Below, one piece after another: positions 1 to 8,895 of a DNA stretch of 64,000 nucleotides. The stretch comes from Pseudonocardia alni (lineage in GTDB: Bacteria > Actinomycetota > Actinomycetes > Mycobacteriales > Pseudonocardiaceae). Under the pieces are notes generated by a model. The model was not told the origin of the DNA and made no database searches. It was given only the letters and a program-made list of their open reading frames with translations. A program made the position numbers and the translations under genes. The stretch lies in the NCBI RefSeq assembly GCF_002813375.1, contig NZ_PHUJ01000003.1, forward strand, positions 558,001 through 622,000, given 5' to 3'. Every line of letters starts with the position of its first letter. Position 1 is the stretch's first letter.

Positions 1-75
1 GACGACCGCGACCAGGCCCGGCGGCCGCCCGCGCGTTTCACCGTCGTCACACGGGCCGCACGGTGGGATGGCTCG

Positions 76-1152
76 GTGAGCACGACTGCCTCGACCGGTC
101 CGGACCCGATCACCCCCGCCCGCGACGCCGAGCGGCTCGAGCGTGCGGTGCTCGAGGTGAAGCGGGTGATCGTCGGCCAGGACCGCCTCGTCGAGCGGAT
201 GCTGGTGGGGCTCCTCGCGAAGGGGCACCTGCTGCTGGAGGGCGTTCCCGGCGTCGCGAAGACCCTCGCCGTGGAGACCTTCGCGACGGTCGTGGGCGGC
301 AGCTTCTCCCGGCTGCAGTTCACCCCCGACCTGGTGCCCGCCGACATCCTCGGCACCCGCATCTACCGGCAGGGCCGCGAGGAGTTCGACGTCGAGCTCG
401 GTCCGGTCGTCGCGAACTTCGTGCTCGCCGACGAGATCAACCGCGCGCCGGCCAAGGTGCAGTCGGCGATGCTCGAGGTGATGGCCGAGCGCAAGCTCTC
501 CCTCGCCGGTCGCGACCACCCGATGCCCGACCCGTTCCTCGTGCTCGCCACCCAGAACCCGATCGAGAACGAGGGCGTCTACCCGCTGCCCGAGGCGCAG
601 CGCGACCGCTTCCTGTTCAAGCTGATCATCGAGTACCCGGGCGTCGAGGAGGAACGGGAGATCATCTACCGGATGGGGTCCACCCCGCCGGTGCCCTCCC
701 AGATCCTCACCCCCGAGGAGCTGGTCCGGCTGCAGCGCACCGCGGCGGACGTGTTCGTGCACCACGCCCTGGTCGACTACGTCGTGCGGCTGGTCGTCGC
801 GACCCGGCTGCCGTCCGAGCACGGCCTGTCCGACGTCGCGTCCTGGATCGCCTACGGCGCCTCGCCACGTGCGTCGCTGGGCATCGTGTCCGCCGCCCGC
901 GCGCTGGCCCTGGTCCGCGGCCGGGACTACGTGCTCCCGCAGGACGTGCTGGAGGTCGCCCCGGACGTGCTGCGCCACCGCCTGGTGCTGTCCTACGACG
1001 CGATCGCCGACCAGGTGCCGGTCGACCACATCGTCACCCGGGTCCTGCAGACCGTGCCGTTGCCGCAGGTCAGCGCCCGGCCCGGGGGAGGGCCCGAGGG
1101 CGCGTCGACGGCGTGGCCGTCCGCACCGGACGCCGGCCAGGGCCCGGCGTGA
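76..1152 (+). CDS. MoxR-family AAA+ ATPase
   Basis: A 358-residue AAA+ ATPase of the MoxR group, which are thought to act as chaperones that remodel or insert metal or cofactor centres in partner proteins together with VWA-domain proteins. Walker A is GVPGVAKT at residues 56-63 and Walker B is LADE ending at residue 120, followed by the NRAPAK stretch typical of the family. The GTG start at 76 fits the usual N-terminal length before the ATPase core. The stop overlaps the next gene (GTGA), so it is the first gene of a coupled trio with a DUF58 and a VWA protein. The true substrate is unknown; the family assignment is firm. Confidence 0.93.
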   Translation: MSTTASTGPDPITPARDAERLERAVLEVKRVIVGQDRLVERMLVGLLAKGHLLLEGVPGVAKTLAVETFATVVGGSFSRLQFTPDLVPADILGTRIYRQGREEFDVELGPVVANFVLADEINRAPAKVQSAMLEVMAERKLSLAGRDHPMPDPFLVLATQNPIENEGVYPLPEAQRDRFLFKLIIEYPGVEEEREIIYRMGSTPPVPSQILTPEELVRLQRTAADVFVHHALVDYVVRLVVATRLPSEHGLSDVASWIAYGASPRASLGIVSAARALALVRGRDYVLPQDVLEVAPDVLRHRLVLSYDAIADQVPVDHIVTRVLQTVPLPQVSARPGGGPEGASTAWPSAPDAGQGPA

Positions 1153-2063
1153 CGGCGGGGTCCGCCGACCTCGTCCGGCTCGAGGCCTCCCTGCGGACCC
1201 TGGAGCTCACCGTCCGGCGCCGGCTGGACGGGCTGCTCCAGGGCAACCACGTCGGTCTGCTGCCCGGGCCCGGCACCGAGCCCGGTGACGCGCGGCCCTA
1301 CCAGCCCGGCGACGACGTCCGCCGGATGGACTGGTCGGTCACCGCCCGCACCACCGCGCCGCACGTGCGCGAGACCGTCGCCGACCGCGAGCTGGAGACC
1401 TGGGCGGTGGTCGACCTGTCGCGCAGCATCGACTACGGAACCGCCCGCACCGACAAGCGGCACCTGGCGCTGGCCGGGCTCACCGCGGTCGCCCAGCTGA
1501 CGACCGGCGGCGGGAACCGGCTCGGCGCCGTCGTCGCGAACGGGGAGTCGACGCAGCGCCTGCCCGCCCGCGGCGGCCTGGCGCACGCCCGCGGCCTGGT
1601 CCGCCGGGTCGCGACGATGCCGCCGGCACCCGAGGGCACCCGCGGCGACCTGTCCGGTGCGCTCGACGAGCTGCGCCGCCCGCCGCGCCGGCGCGGGCTG
1701 GTCGTCGTGGTGTCGGACTTCCTCGGCGAGCCCACCTGGGAGCGCTCCCTGCGGGCGCTCTCGGCCCGCCACGAGCTGCTCGCGATCGAGGTCGTCGACC
1801 CGCGGGAGCTGGAGCTGCCCGACGTCGGGACCGTCGTGCTCGCCGACCCCGAGACCGGGCGCCAGCGCGAGGTCGACACCACGCCGCTGCTGCGCCGCGA
1901 GTTCGCCGCCGCCGCCTCCGAGCACCGCGACCGGGTGGCCACCGCGCTGCGCCGCTGCGGGGCCGGGCACCTGACCCTGCGCACCGACACCGACTGGGTG
2001 GCCGACATCGTGCGGTTCGCCGTCGCGCGCAAGCACGCCGCTGCTCCGCGGAGGCTCGCGTGA
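1149..2063 (+). CDS. DUF58 domain protein
   Basis: A 304-residue DUF58 protein, the standard partner of MoxR ATPases. The family signature PGDDVRRMDW is at about residues 54-63, followed by a degenerate von Willebrand A fold (DLSRSIDYG where a metal site would begin). No signal peptide or membrane segment is visible, so it is likely cytoplasmic. The GTG start at 1149 overlaps the MoxR stop by four bases (GTGA), and its own stop overlaps the VWA gene in the same way, indicating translational coupling. Its role is inferred from the conserved MoxR-DUF58-VWA order; the reaction, if any, is unknown. Confidence 0.9.
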   Translation: MTAGSADLVRLEASLRTLELTVRRRLDGLLQGNHVGLLPGPGTEPGDARPYQPGDDVRRMDWSVTARTTAPHVRETVADRELETWAVVDLSRSIDYGTARTDKRHLALAGLTAVAQLTTGGGNRLGAVVANGESTQRLPARGGLAHARGLVRRVATMPPAPEGTRGDLSGALDELRRPPRRRGLVVVVSDFLGEPTWERSLRALSARHELLAIEVVDPRELELPDVGTVVLADPETGRQREVDTTPLLRREFAAAASEHRDRVATALRRCGAGHLTLRTDTDWVADIVRFAVARKHAAAPRRLA

Positions 2064-3049
2064 CGTTCACCGCCCCCTGGTGGCTGCTCGGGTTGCTCGT
2101 CGTCGCCGCGCTCGCGGTGGCCTACGTGTGGCTGCTGCGGCGGCGCCGTCGCGACGTCGTGCGGTTCACCAACCTGGAGCTGCTGGAGTCGGTCGCCCCG
2201 AAGCGGCCGGGCCGGTGGCGGCACCTCCCGGCGATCGCGCTGATCGCGGCGCTGGCGGTGCTCACCGTGGCGCTCGCCGGGCCGCAGGCCATGGCGAAGG
2301 TGCCGCGCAACCGGGCCACGGTGATGCTGGTGATCGACGTGTCGCTGTCGATGAAGGCCACCGACGTCGCCCCGACCCGGCTCGCCGCCGCGCAGGCCGC
2401 GGCCAAGCAGTTCGCCGACCAGCTGACCCCCGGCGTCAACCTGGGGCTGGTGTCCTTCGCCGGGACGGCGGCGGTGCTCGTCTCGCCCACGACCGACCGC
2501 AGCGCGGTCAAGAACGGCGTCGACAACCTGCAGCTCGCCGAGTCCACCGCGACCGGTGAGGCGATCTTCACGGCGATGCAGTCGATCGACACCTTCTCCC
2601 GCTCGCTGCAGGGCGGCCCCGACGCGGCGGGTGTGCCGCCACCGGCGCGGATCGTGCTGCTCTCCGACGGCACCCAGACCGTCCCGGGGCCGGACGGGGA
2701 GACCGAGCCGCGCGGCTCGTTCACCGCGGCCGCCGAGGCGAAGAACCGCGGCGTGCCCGTCTCGACGATCTCCTTCGGCACCAGCTACGGCACGATCGAG
2801 CTCGACGGCGGGCGCACCCCCGTCGCCGTCGACGACGCCTCCATGGAGCGCATCGCGCAGCTCTCGGGCGGCCGGTTCTTCACCGCCGCCACCGAGTCCG
2901 AGCTGCGCGCGGTCTACTCCGACCTGTCCGAGGAGCTCGGCTACGAGGAACGCGAGGTCGACGCGAGCAGGCCCTGGATGATCGGCGGGTTCGTGCTCCT
3001 GATCGGCGGGCTCGGCGCGGGCATCCTGCTCGGCAGGCGACTGCCGTGA
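2060..3049 (+). CDS. VWA-domain membrane protein (BatA-like)
   Basis: A 329-residue von Willebrand factor A protein anchored by membrane segments at about residues 9-26, 57-74 and near the C-terminus (about 307-325). The metal-ion-dependent adhesion site is DVSLS at residues 93-97. It resembles the Bat/VWA subunits encoded next to MoxR in actinobacteria, which are believed to present a ligand-binding domain on the membrane for the ATPase to act on. It overlaps the DUF58 stop (GTGA at 2060). It is the last gene of the operon: the following gene has a promoter-like sequence of its own. Confidence 0.9.
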   Translation: MTFTAPWWLLGLLVVAALAVAYVWLLRRRRRDVVRFTNLELLESVAPKRPGRWRHLPAIALIAALAVLTVALAGPQAMAKVPRNRATVMLVIDVSLSMKATDVAPTRLAAAQAAAKQFADQLTPGVNLGLVSFAGTAAVLVSPTTDRSAVKNGVDNLQLAESTATGEAIFTAMQSIDTFSRSLQGGPDAAGVPPPARIVLLSDGTQTVPGPDGETEPRGSFTAAAEAKNRGVPVSTISFGTSYGTIELDGGRTPVAVDDASMERIAQLSGGRFFTAATESELRAVYSDLSEELGYEEREVDASRPWMIGGFVLLIGGLGAGILLGRRLP

Positions 3050-3087
3050 GGGTGATCTCCGCTCGCGGGTACCGGCCGGTAGTGCGT

Positions 3088-3101
3088 TAGGTTCACCCCC
3101 C
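3088..3101 (+). promoter_or_regulatory. Probable -10 element of fabG
   Basis: TAGGTT at 3088-3093 lies eight bases before the GTG of fabG and there is no Shine-Dalgarno sequence, which suggests a leaderless or nearly leaderless fabG-inhA transcript. No convincing -35 hexamer is seen. Confidence 0.4.
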
Positions 3102-3812
3102 GTGGGACGTAGCGTGCTCGTGACCGGAGGAAACCGCGGCATCGGCCTGGCGATCGCACAGGCGTTCGCGGCCGAGGGCGACCAGGTGGCGGTGACCTAC
3201 CGCTCCGGGAAGGACGACATCCCCGGCGGGCTGTTGCCGGTGCACTGCGACGTCACCGACGCCGAGTCCGTCGACGCCGCGTTCACCGAGGTCGAGGCCG
3301 CACACGGCCCGGTCGAGGTGCTGGTGTCCAACGCCGGCATCACCGACGACGGGCTGCTCATGCGGATGGCCGAGGAGTCCTTCACCAAGGTCGTCGACGC
3401 CAACCTCACCGCGGCCTACCGGGTCGCGAAGCGGGCCTCGCGCGGGATGCTGAAGGCCAAGAAGGGCCGGATGATCTTCGTCTCGTCGGTCGTGGGCCTC
3501 TCCGGCTCGGCCGGGCAGGTCAACTACGCCGCCTCGAAGTCCGGGCTCGTCGGCCTGGCCCGCTCGGTCGCCCGGGAGCTGGGCAGCCGCGGCATCACCG
3601 CGAACGTCGTCGCCCCCGGGTTCGTCGACACCGACATGACCCGCGCGCTGCCCGAGAAGCGGCGCGAGGAGATCCTGGGGACCATCCCGCTCTCCCGCTA
3701 CGCCGACACCGGCGAGATCGCCTCGGTCGTGGCCTTCCTCGCCTCGCCCGGCGCCGGCTACGTCACCGGAGCGGTCGTCCCGGTCGACGGCGGCCTGGGC
3801 ATGGGGCACTGA
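3102..3812 (+). CDS. fabG: 3-oxoacyl-ACP reductase (MabA/FabG1)
   Basis: A 236-residue short-chain dehydrogenase that reduces 3-oxoacyl-ACP with NADPH in type II fatty acid synthesis. The Rossmann motif TGGNRGIG is at residues 8-15, the active-site serine at S128/S129 and the catalytic YxxxK at Y142 and K146. The NAG motif (SNAGI) is near residue 76. It sits directly upstream of an inhA homologue, the same arrangement as mabA-inhA in mycobacteria, where both work in FAS-II chain extension. The length is usual. Whether this organism makes mycolic acids cannot be judged from this gene alone. Confidence 0.92.
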   Translation: MGRSVLVTGGNRGIGLAIAQAFAAEGDQVAVTYRSGKDDIPGGLLPVHCDVTDAESVDAAFTEVEAAHGPVEVLVSNAGITDDGLLMRMAEESFTKVVDANLTAAYRVAKRASRGMLKAKKGRMIFVSSVVGLSGSAGQVNYAASKSGLVGLARSVARELGSRGITANVVAPGFVDTDMTRALPEKRREEILGTIPLSRYADTGEIASVVAFLASPGAGYVTGAVVPVDGGLGMGH

Positions 3813-3817
3813 GCGAG

Positions 3818-3832
3818 GTCCGCGGAGCGGAC
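3818..3832 (+). other. Small hairpin between fabG and inhA
   Basis: GTCCGC-GGA-GCGGAC forms a six-base-pair stem in the 71-base gap between fabG and inhA. It may only tune the relative expression of the two genes; it is short and has no T-tract. Confidence 0.3.
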
Positions 3833-3883
3833 ATCGACGCCGTGCCCACCGGCCCGGGCACGCAGAACTCTCGAAAGGACGTC

Positions 3884-4660
3884 ATGGGACTGCTCGACGG
3901 CAAGCGGCTGCTGATCACTGGTGTGATCACCGACGCCTCGCTGGCCTTCCACTCCGCCAAGATCGCCCAGGAGCAGGGCGCCGAGGTCGTGCTCACCGGT
4001 TTCGGCCGGATGCGGCTGGTCGAGCGGATCGCGATGCGGCTGCCGAAGCCCGCACCGGTCGTCGAGCTGGACGTGTCGGACCAGGAGCAGCTGGACTCGC
4101 TCGTCGAGCGGGTCACCCCGCACCTGGGCGACGAGCCCCGCCTCGACGGCGTGCTGCACTCCATCGGGTTCGCCCCGCCCGGCGCGCTCGGCGAGGGCGC
4201 GTTCCTCAACGCGCAGTGGGAGGACGTCGCCACCACGATCCAGGTGTCGGCGTACTCGTTGAAGTCCCTGGCGATGGCGTGCAAGCCGCTGCTCGGCCCG
4301 GGCAGCTCGATCGTCGGCATGGACTTCGACAACCGGCAGGCGTGGCCCGCCTACGACTGGATGGGCGTCGCGAAGTCCGCGCTGGAGTCGGTCACCCGCT
4401 ACCTGGCCCGCGACCTGGGCCGCGACGGCATCCGGGTCAACCTGGTCGCCGCCGGACCGGTGAAGACGATGGCCGCCAAGTCGATCCCGGGTTTCTCCGC
4501 GTTCGAGGACGTGTGGGACAAACGTGCCCCGCTCGGCTGGGACATGAACGACCCGGTGCCGGTCGCCAAGACCGTGTGCGCCGCGCTGTCGGACTGGATG
4601 CCGACCACCACCGGTTCGATGATCATGGCCGACGGCGGGGTGCACGCCGTCGGCGTGTGA
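3884..4660 (+). CDS. inhA: NADH-dependent enoyl-ACP reductase (InhA)
   Basis: A 258-residue enoyl-ACP reductase of the InhA/FabI group, reducing trans-2-enoyl-ACP in FAS-II. The start chosen is the ATG at 3884, preceded by a GAAAGGA ribosome binding site, giving the usual InhA N-terminus with the GVITDAS nucleotide-binding segment at residues 13-19. Catalytic Y157 and K164 (YDWMGVAK) match InhA Tyr158/Lys165, and S93 in LHSIGFAP matches InhA Ser94 of the NADH/isoniazid-NAD pocket. An upstream in-frame GTG at 3842 would add 14 unlikely residues. It is in an operon with fabG and followed by a strong hairpin. Confidence 0.94.
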   Translation: MGLLDGKRLLITGVITDASLAFHSAKIAQEQGAEVVLTGFGRMRLVERIAMRLPKPAPVVELDVSDQEQLDSLVERVTPHLGDEPRLDGVLHSIGFAPPGALGEGAFLNAQWEDVATTIQVSAYSLKSLAMACKPLLGPGSSIVGMDFDNRQAWPAYDWMGVAKSALESVTRYLARDLGRDGIRVNLVAAGPVKTMAAKSIPGFSAFEDVWDKRAPLGWDMNDPVPVAKTVCAALSDWMPTTTGSMIMADGGVHAVGV

Positions 4661-4667
4661 GCCGGTA

Positions 4668-4695
4668 CCGGCCCGCGCGCGTCGGCGCGGGCCGG
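4668..4695 (+). terminator. Hairpin terminator after inhA
   Basis: A perfect 11-base-pair stem (CCGGCCCGCGC at 4668-4678 with its complement at 4685-4695, six-base loop) begins eight bases after the inhA stop. It has no T-tract, as is common in actinomycetes. An overlapping palindrome GCCGGTACCGGC at 4661-4672 could compete with it. Confidence 0.6.
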
Positions 4696-4699
4696 GGTC

Positions 4700-4712
4700 G
4701 ATAATCGGGGTC
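4700..4712 (+). promoter_or_regulatory. Probable -10 element of hemH
   Basis: GATAAT at 4700-4705 is seven bases before the GTG start of hemH, directly after the inhA terminator. No Shine-Dalgarno sequence precedes the GTG, so a leaderless transcript is likely. Confidence 0.5.
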
Positions 4713-5759
4713 GTGCCCGAACAGTTCGACGCGATACTGCTGCTCAGCTTCGGCGGCCCCGAGGCCCCCGACGAGGTCCGCCCGTTCCTGGAGAACGTGA
4801 CCCGGGGGCGCGGGGTCCCGCCGGAGCGCCTCGACGCCGTCGAGGAGCACTACCAGCACTTCGGCGGGGTCTCGCCGATCAACGCCCGCAACCGCGAGCT
4901 GGTCGCGGCGATCGCCGCGCGCACCGAGCTGCCGGTGTACTTCGGCAACCGCAACTGGCGGCCCTACGCCGAGGACACCGTGCGCGAGATGGCCGAGGCC
5001 GGCGTCGAGCGGGCGCTGGTGTTCGCGACCAGCGCCTACGGCGGCTACTCCGCCTGCCGCCAGTACCACGAGGACATCTCCCGGGCCCGGGACGCGGTCG
5101 GCGACGCGGCCCCCGAGCTGGTCAAGCTGCGCCACTTCTACGACCACCCGGACTTCGTGCGCGCCAACGCCGACGCCGTGCGGACCGCGTGGGCCCAGCT
5201 GCCCGAGGACCGTCGCGAGGCGGCGCGGCTGGTGTTCACCGCGCACTCCATCCCGACCTCGGCCGACGCGGCCGCCGGGACCCCGGCCGACGGCGGGCAC
5301 CGCTACTCCCGCCAGGTCGGCGAGGCCGCGGCGCTGGTCGCCGCCGAGGTGGGCGTCGACGAGTTCGACGTCGTCTGGCAGTCCCGCTCCGGTCCGCCGC
5401 AGGTGCCGTGGCTGGAGCCCGACATCGTCGACCACATCGACGACCTGCACGCCAAGGGTGTGCCCGCGGTCGTCGTCGCGCCGGTCGGGTTCGTGTCCGA
5501 CCACGTCGAGGTCGTGTGGGACCTCGACAACGAGGCGGCCGAGCGTGCCGCCGAGCACGGCATGGGCTTCGCCCGCGCCGCCACCGCCGGACCCGACCCA
5601 CGCTTCGCCGACATGGTGGTCGAGCTCGTGCGGGAACACTCCGACGGCGTGCCCGCCCGGCGGCTGGGCACCGGCCCGTCCGCCGGGTGCACCCGCAACG
5701 GGGCGCCCTGCGCGGTCGACTGCTGCGTGCCGCAGCGGCGGCCCGCCCGGCCGAGCTGA
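4713..5759 (+). CDS. hemH: Ferrochelatase (coproporphyrin type)
   Basis: A 348-residue ferrochelatase that inserts Fe2+ into a porphyrin; in actinobacteria the substrate is generally coproporphyrin III (gene also called cpfC). The LLLSFGGP opening at residues 9-16, [12 protein letters not shown] at about 107-118 and TAHSIP metal-site segment are conserved. Four C-terminal cysteines (C326, C333, C337, C338) lie where actinobacterial enzymes bind a [2Fe-2S] cluster, although exact ligand assignment is inferred. The GTG at 4713 is the only start giving a standard N-terminus. It follows inhA as in mycobacteria but has its own promoter-like element. Confidence 0.93.
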   Translation: MPEQFDAILLLSFGGPEAPDEVRPFLENVTRGRGVPPERLDAVEEHYQHFGGVSPINARNRELVAAIAARTELPVYFGNRNWRPYAEDTVREMAEAGVERALVFATSAYGGYSACRQYHEDISRARDAVGDAAPELVKLRHFYDHPDFVRANADAVRTAWAQLPEDRREAARLVFTAHSIPTSADAAAGTPADGGHRYSRQVGEAAALVAAEVGVDEFDVVWQSRSGPPQVPWLEPDIVDHIDDLHAKGVPAVVVAPVGFVSDHVEVVWDLDNEAAERAAEHGMGFARAATAGPDPRFADMVVELVREHSDGVPARRLGTGPSAGCTRNGAPCAVDCCVPQRRPARPS

Positions 5760-5870
5760 TCAGCGCCGACGCACCCGGGCCAGATGGGCGGGGACCTCGA
5801 CCCTGGTCCCGGCCGGCTCGCCGTAGGACCCGGCCAGGCAGGCGGTCACGACCCCCGGTAGGAGGCCGGT

Positions 5871-5924
5871 CCGACGGTCTCCACCGTCGGGAGATTCCGG
5901 GCGACCCGACCTCGTTCGAGGTCG
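5871..5924 (+). terminator. Tandem hairpins downstream of hemH
   Basis: Two perfect hairpins occur in the 249-base gap after hemH: CCGACGGT with its complement around a CTCC loop (5871-5890) and CGACCTCG with its complement around TT (5907-5924). Together they are a likely factor-independent or Rho-assisted termination region for hemH. The rest of the gap (to 6008) appears to hold only the promoter for the next gene. Confidence 0.5.
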
Positions 5925-6008
5925 TGCTCCCGGGCCGAAATCGACGATCCGGTAACCGTTTGTCCGTATTCTTGTGATTCGTGCTCACATGGGGTGAGGT
6001 TCGGCTCC

Positions 6009-7574
6009 ATGACCTCCGTACCGACCACGGCACCGCCGCAACCCGGCGTGCTCGAGAGCATCGAGCTGTCCATCAACTCGGTGTTCGACCCGATCTCGAC
6101 CGGGCTGTCGAACATCGTCTTCTACGAGGTGACCGTCCTCGGTGCCGACTTCCCGCTGATCGTGGGCTGGCTGATCCTGGCCGGGGTGCTGTTCACCCTC
6201 TACTTCGGGTTCGTCCAGTTCCGCAGCATCGGCCTCGCCCTGCGGATCGTCCGTGGCCGCTACACCCGGCGCGACGAGCCGGGGGAGATCACCCACTTCC
6301 AGGCTCTGTCCTCCGCGTTGTCGGGCACCGTCGGTCTGGGCAACATCGCCGGCGTCGGTGTGGCGGTCACGATCGGTGGTCCCGGCGCGACGTTCTGGAT
6401 GATCGTCGCCGGGCTGCTCAGCATGGCCACCAAGTTCGTCGAGTGCACCCTCGGCGTGAAGTACCGCGACGTGCACCCCGACGGCACCGTGTCCGGCGGT
6501 CCGATGCACTACCTGCGGATCGGTGTCGCCGAGCGCATCCCCAACGCGTTCGGCCGCGGCCTGGGCAAGGTCCTGGCCGCCGGTGCGGCGGTGATGATCC
6601 TCTTCTTCGGCGTCGCCGGCGGGAACATGTTCCAGGCCAACCAGACCTTCGCCCAGCTCCGCAACGTCACCGGCGGCGAGACCGGTCTGCTCGGCAGCGG
6701 CGGCGCCGCGTTCGTCTTCGGTCTGCTGCTGGCCGCGCTCGTCGGGGCGGTCGTGTTCGGGGGCATCAAGTCCGTCGGTGCGGTCACGGGTCGTCTCGTC
6801 CCGGCGATGGCGATCGTCTACGTGACCGCCTGTCTCCTGGTGATCGCCGTGAACATCGCGCAGGTCCCGACGGCGTTCGGGCTCATCCTCTCGGGAGCGT
6901 TCTCCGCGGAGGGCGTGGTGGGCGGTGCGCTCGGCGCCATGATCGTCGGTTTCCAGCGGGCGGCCTTCTCGAACGAGGCGGGCCTGGGCTCCTCGCCGAT
7001 CGCGCACTCGGCGGTGCGGACGAAGAACCCGGCCACCGAGGGTTACGTGGCCCTGATCGAGCCGTTCGTCGACACCGTGGTCATCTGCACGATGACCGCG
7101 CTGACCATCGTGATCGCCGGTACGCCCTTCTGGCAGCAGGCCCAGGCGACCGCCTTCGCCAGCGGCGGCTCCGACGTGGCCGACGGCGTGCTCGTCACCT
7201 CCGACGCGTTCGCCACGGTGCTGCCGTGGTTCCCCTACGTGCTCGCGGTCGCGGTGTTCCTGTTCGCCGTCTCCACGATTATCACGTGGGGCTACTACGG
7301 GCAGAAGGCCTGGACCTACCTGTTCGGCAGGAACATGGTGTCCGAGCGCGTCTACCAGGTGATCTTCTGCTTCTTCGTGGTCGTCGGCTCGGTGCTGACG
7401 CTGGGCAGCGTGCTCGACTTCGCCGACGCGGTGCTCTTCCTGCTCGCGTTCTTCAACATCCTGGGCCTCTACGTGCTGGCCCCGGTGGTCAAGAAGGAGG
7501 TCCGGGAGTTCCGTGCGAAGCTCGCCTCCGGCGAGGTCGCCGAGGTGGAACCGTCCGAGCGGGCGATGCTCTGA
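6009..7574 (+). CDS. Sodium:alanine/glycine symporter (AGCS family)
   Basis: A 521-residue integral membrane protein of the alanine/glycine:cation symporter family, importing small neutral amino acids with Na+. Family hallmarks are GTVGLGNIAGVGVA near residue 100, GGPGATFWMIVAG just after it, and SNEAGLGSSPIAHSA at about residues 323-337. About eleven hydrophobic segments are seen. I chose the ATG at 6009, with a GGTGAGG ribosome binding site at 5993-5999; a GTG at 5994 would add five residues. It is a single gene, convergent with the next. Substrate preference cannot be read from the sequence. Confidence 0.9.
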   Translation: MTSVPTTAPPQPGVLESIELSINSVFDPISTGLSNIVFYEVTVLGADFPLIVGWLILAGVLFTLYFGFVQFRSIGLALRIVRGRYTRRDEPGEITHFQALSSALSGTVGLGNIAGVGVAVTIGGPGATFWMIVAGLLSMATKFVECTLGVKYRDVHPDGTVSGGPMHYLRIGVAERIPNAFGRGLGKVLAAGAAVMILFFGVAGGNMFQANQTFAQLRNVTGGETGLLGSGGAAFVFGLLLAALVGAVVFGGIKSVGAVTGRLVPAMAIVYVTACLLVIAVNIAQVPTAFGLILSGAFSAEGVVGGALGAMIVGFQRAAFSNEAGLGSSPIAHSAVRTKNPATEGYVALIEPFVDTVVICTMTALTIVIAGTPFWQQAQATAFASGGSDVADGVLVTSDAFATVLPWFPYVLAVAVFLFAVSTIITWGYYGQKAWTYLFGRNMVSERVYQVIFCFFVVVGSVLTLGSVLDFADAVLFLLAFFNILGLYVLAPVVKKEVREFRAKLASGEVAEVEPSERAML

Positions 7575-7580
7575 CCCGTC

Positions 7581-7610
7581 GCGTGGGCCCGGTCAGACCC
7601 GGGCCCACGC
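7581..7610. terminator. Bidirectional terminator overlapping a stop codon
   Basis: A perfect 12-base-pair stem (GCGTGGGCCCGG at 7581-7592, complement at 7599-7610) with a six-base loop separates two convergent genes. The loop contains the stop codon of the minus-strand oxidoreductase and the right arm encodes its last residues (AWARV). It is symmetric, so it should work in both directions. Confidence 0.65.
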
Positions 7611-8624
7611 CCGGGCGAGCAGCTCGTAGGACCGCAGGCGGTCGTCGAGAGTGGGGGCGACGGTCTCGACGACGAGCTCGTCGGCCTCCGCGGCCTCGAC
7701 GATCGCGGCGAGACGGCGCGCGACGGCGTCCGCCCGGCCGACGACGCGGGTCCGCAGGCGGTCGTCCAGCGCGACGTGCTCGTCCGGGTCCAGCGGGGGG
7801 AGACCGGCCCGCTCGTCGGCGGTGGGGTAGTGGTGCGCGCCCGCGTCGAGGGCGAGCCCGCGCAGCCAGACGTCGTAACCGGAGCCCAGTGCGGCGGCCT
7901 CGTCCTCGGTGTCCGCGGCCAGCGCCGACACCGCGATCGCGACGTGCGGGCGGTCCCGGTAGGGGCCCGGTACGAACCGCTCGCGGTACAGGTCGATCGC
8001 CTCGAGCACGGTGGTCGGCCGGGAGAAGTAGGCGACACCCATCGGCAGCCCGTTGCGCGCGGCGTACTCGGCGCTCTCGCCCGCACCTGCCGCGTGCACC
8101 CAGACCTGCGGGGTCACGGCGTCGAGCAGGTCGACCGGCGTGCCCTGCAGCCCCGGCTCCTTGCCGGCGAGCAGGCGCAGGAGCTGGTCGCAGCGTCCGG
8201 TGAAGGTGCCCAGGCCGCGTTCGAGCAGCCGGGCCTCGACATGCGGGCGGTCGTGGTCGAGCCCGACGGTGCGCGGCGTGCGCGCGGCGACCGACCGGCC
8301 CAGCCCGAGGTCGGTGCGGCCACCGGACAGGGCGGACAGCAGCGTCGCGTCCTCGGCCAGGCGTAGCGGCGGGTGGTAGGCGACCAGGGTGGCGGCGACG
8401 CCCAGCCGGATGCGTCCGGTCCGGGCCGCGAGGTGCGAGAGCAGCACCATCGGGCTGGTCGATCCGAGCGCCGGGTTGAGGTGGTGCTCGCCGACCCAGT
8501 AGCGCAGCATGCCGAGCGACTCGACGTGGCGCGCGAGCACGATCGCGTCGGAGACGACGTCGGTGGCGGTTCCGCCGGGCCGGACCGGGTTCAGGTCCAG
8601 GCACGACAGCGGGATCGTGGACAG
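7593..8624 (-). CDS. Luciferase-like flavin oxidoreductase (MsnO8-type), CTG start
   Basis: A luciferase-like monooxygenase of the LLM class, MsnO8-like group, expected to use FMNH2 or F420H2; substrate unknown. Starting at CTG 8624 gives 343 residues and restores the first beta strand (IPLSCLDLNPV), which is the normal N-terminus of this family (LSVLDLxPV). An AGGAG ribosome binding site lies six bases upstream of the CTG. The first GTG (8540) would delete the first strand and 28 residues. Other conserved parts are WVGEHHLNP, GRTDLGLGRS and WVHAAGAGESA. It is monocistronic and convergent with the symporter. The CTG start is an inference from homology and the ribosome binding site. Confidence 0.85.
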   Translation of the reverse strand: MSTIPLSCLDLNPVRPGGTATDVVSDAIVLARHVESLGMLRYWVGEHHLNPALGSTSPMVLLSHLAARTGRIRLGVAATLVAYHPPLRLAEDATLLSALSGGRTDLGLGRSVAARTPRTVGLDHDRPHVEARLLERGLGTFTGRCDQLLRLLAGKEPGLQGTPVDLLDAVTPQVWVHAAGAGESAEYAARNGLPMGVAYFSRPTTVLEAIDLYRERFVPGPYRDRPHVAIAVSALAADTEDEAAALGSGYDVWLRGLALDAGAHHYPTADERAGLPPLDPDEHVALDDRLRTRVVGRADAVARRLAAIVEAAEADELVVETVAPTLDDRLRSYELLARAWARV

Positions 8625-8739
8625 GGTGCACTCCTGCGACAGGCGGGGTGCACGGAGTCGGCACCGGGATCGCTCGAATCTAGAGCCGCTGCGGACAGGG
8701 GGTCAACGTGTCGGGGGTCGAAGCGCCGCGACTCACGTT

Positions 8740-8763
8740 GTCAAGGAATCATTGACGCCGACG
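8740..8763. promoter_or_regulatory. Operator-like repeat, copy 1
   Basis: GTCAAGG-AAT-CATTGAC is a seven-base inverted repeat with one mismatch and a three-base spacer, followed by GCCGACG. It matches the copy at 9134 at 21 of 24 bases and lies about 115 bases upstream of the flavin oxidoreductase start. Confidence 0.5.
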
Positions 8764-8895
8764 TGCGGTCAACCGAGCAGCGACACCCGCCGGCTGCGGA
8801 GCCGGGGGAGAGGAGACCGGCTCGCGCTGTCGGGCCGGAACGGCCGTGACCGGGCCGGCCGTTCCGGCGGTACCCGGCCGGCGCGAATCATCAGG

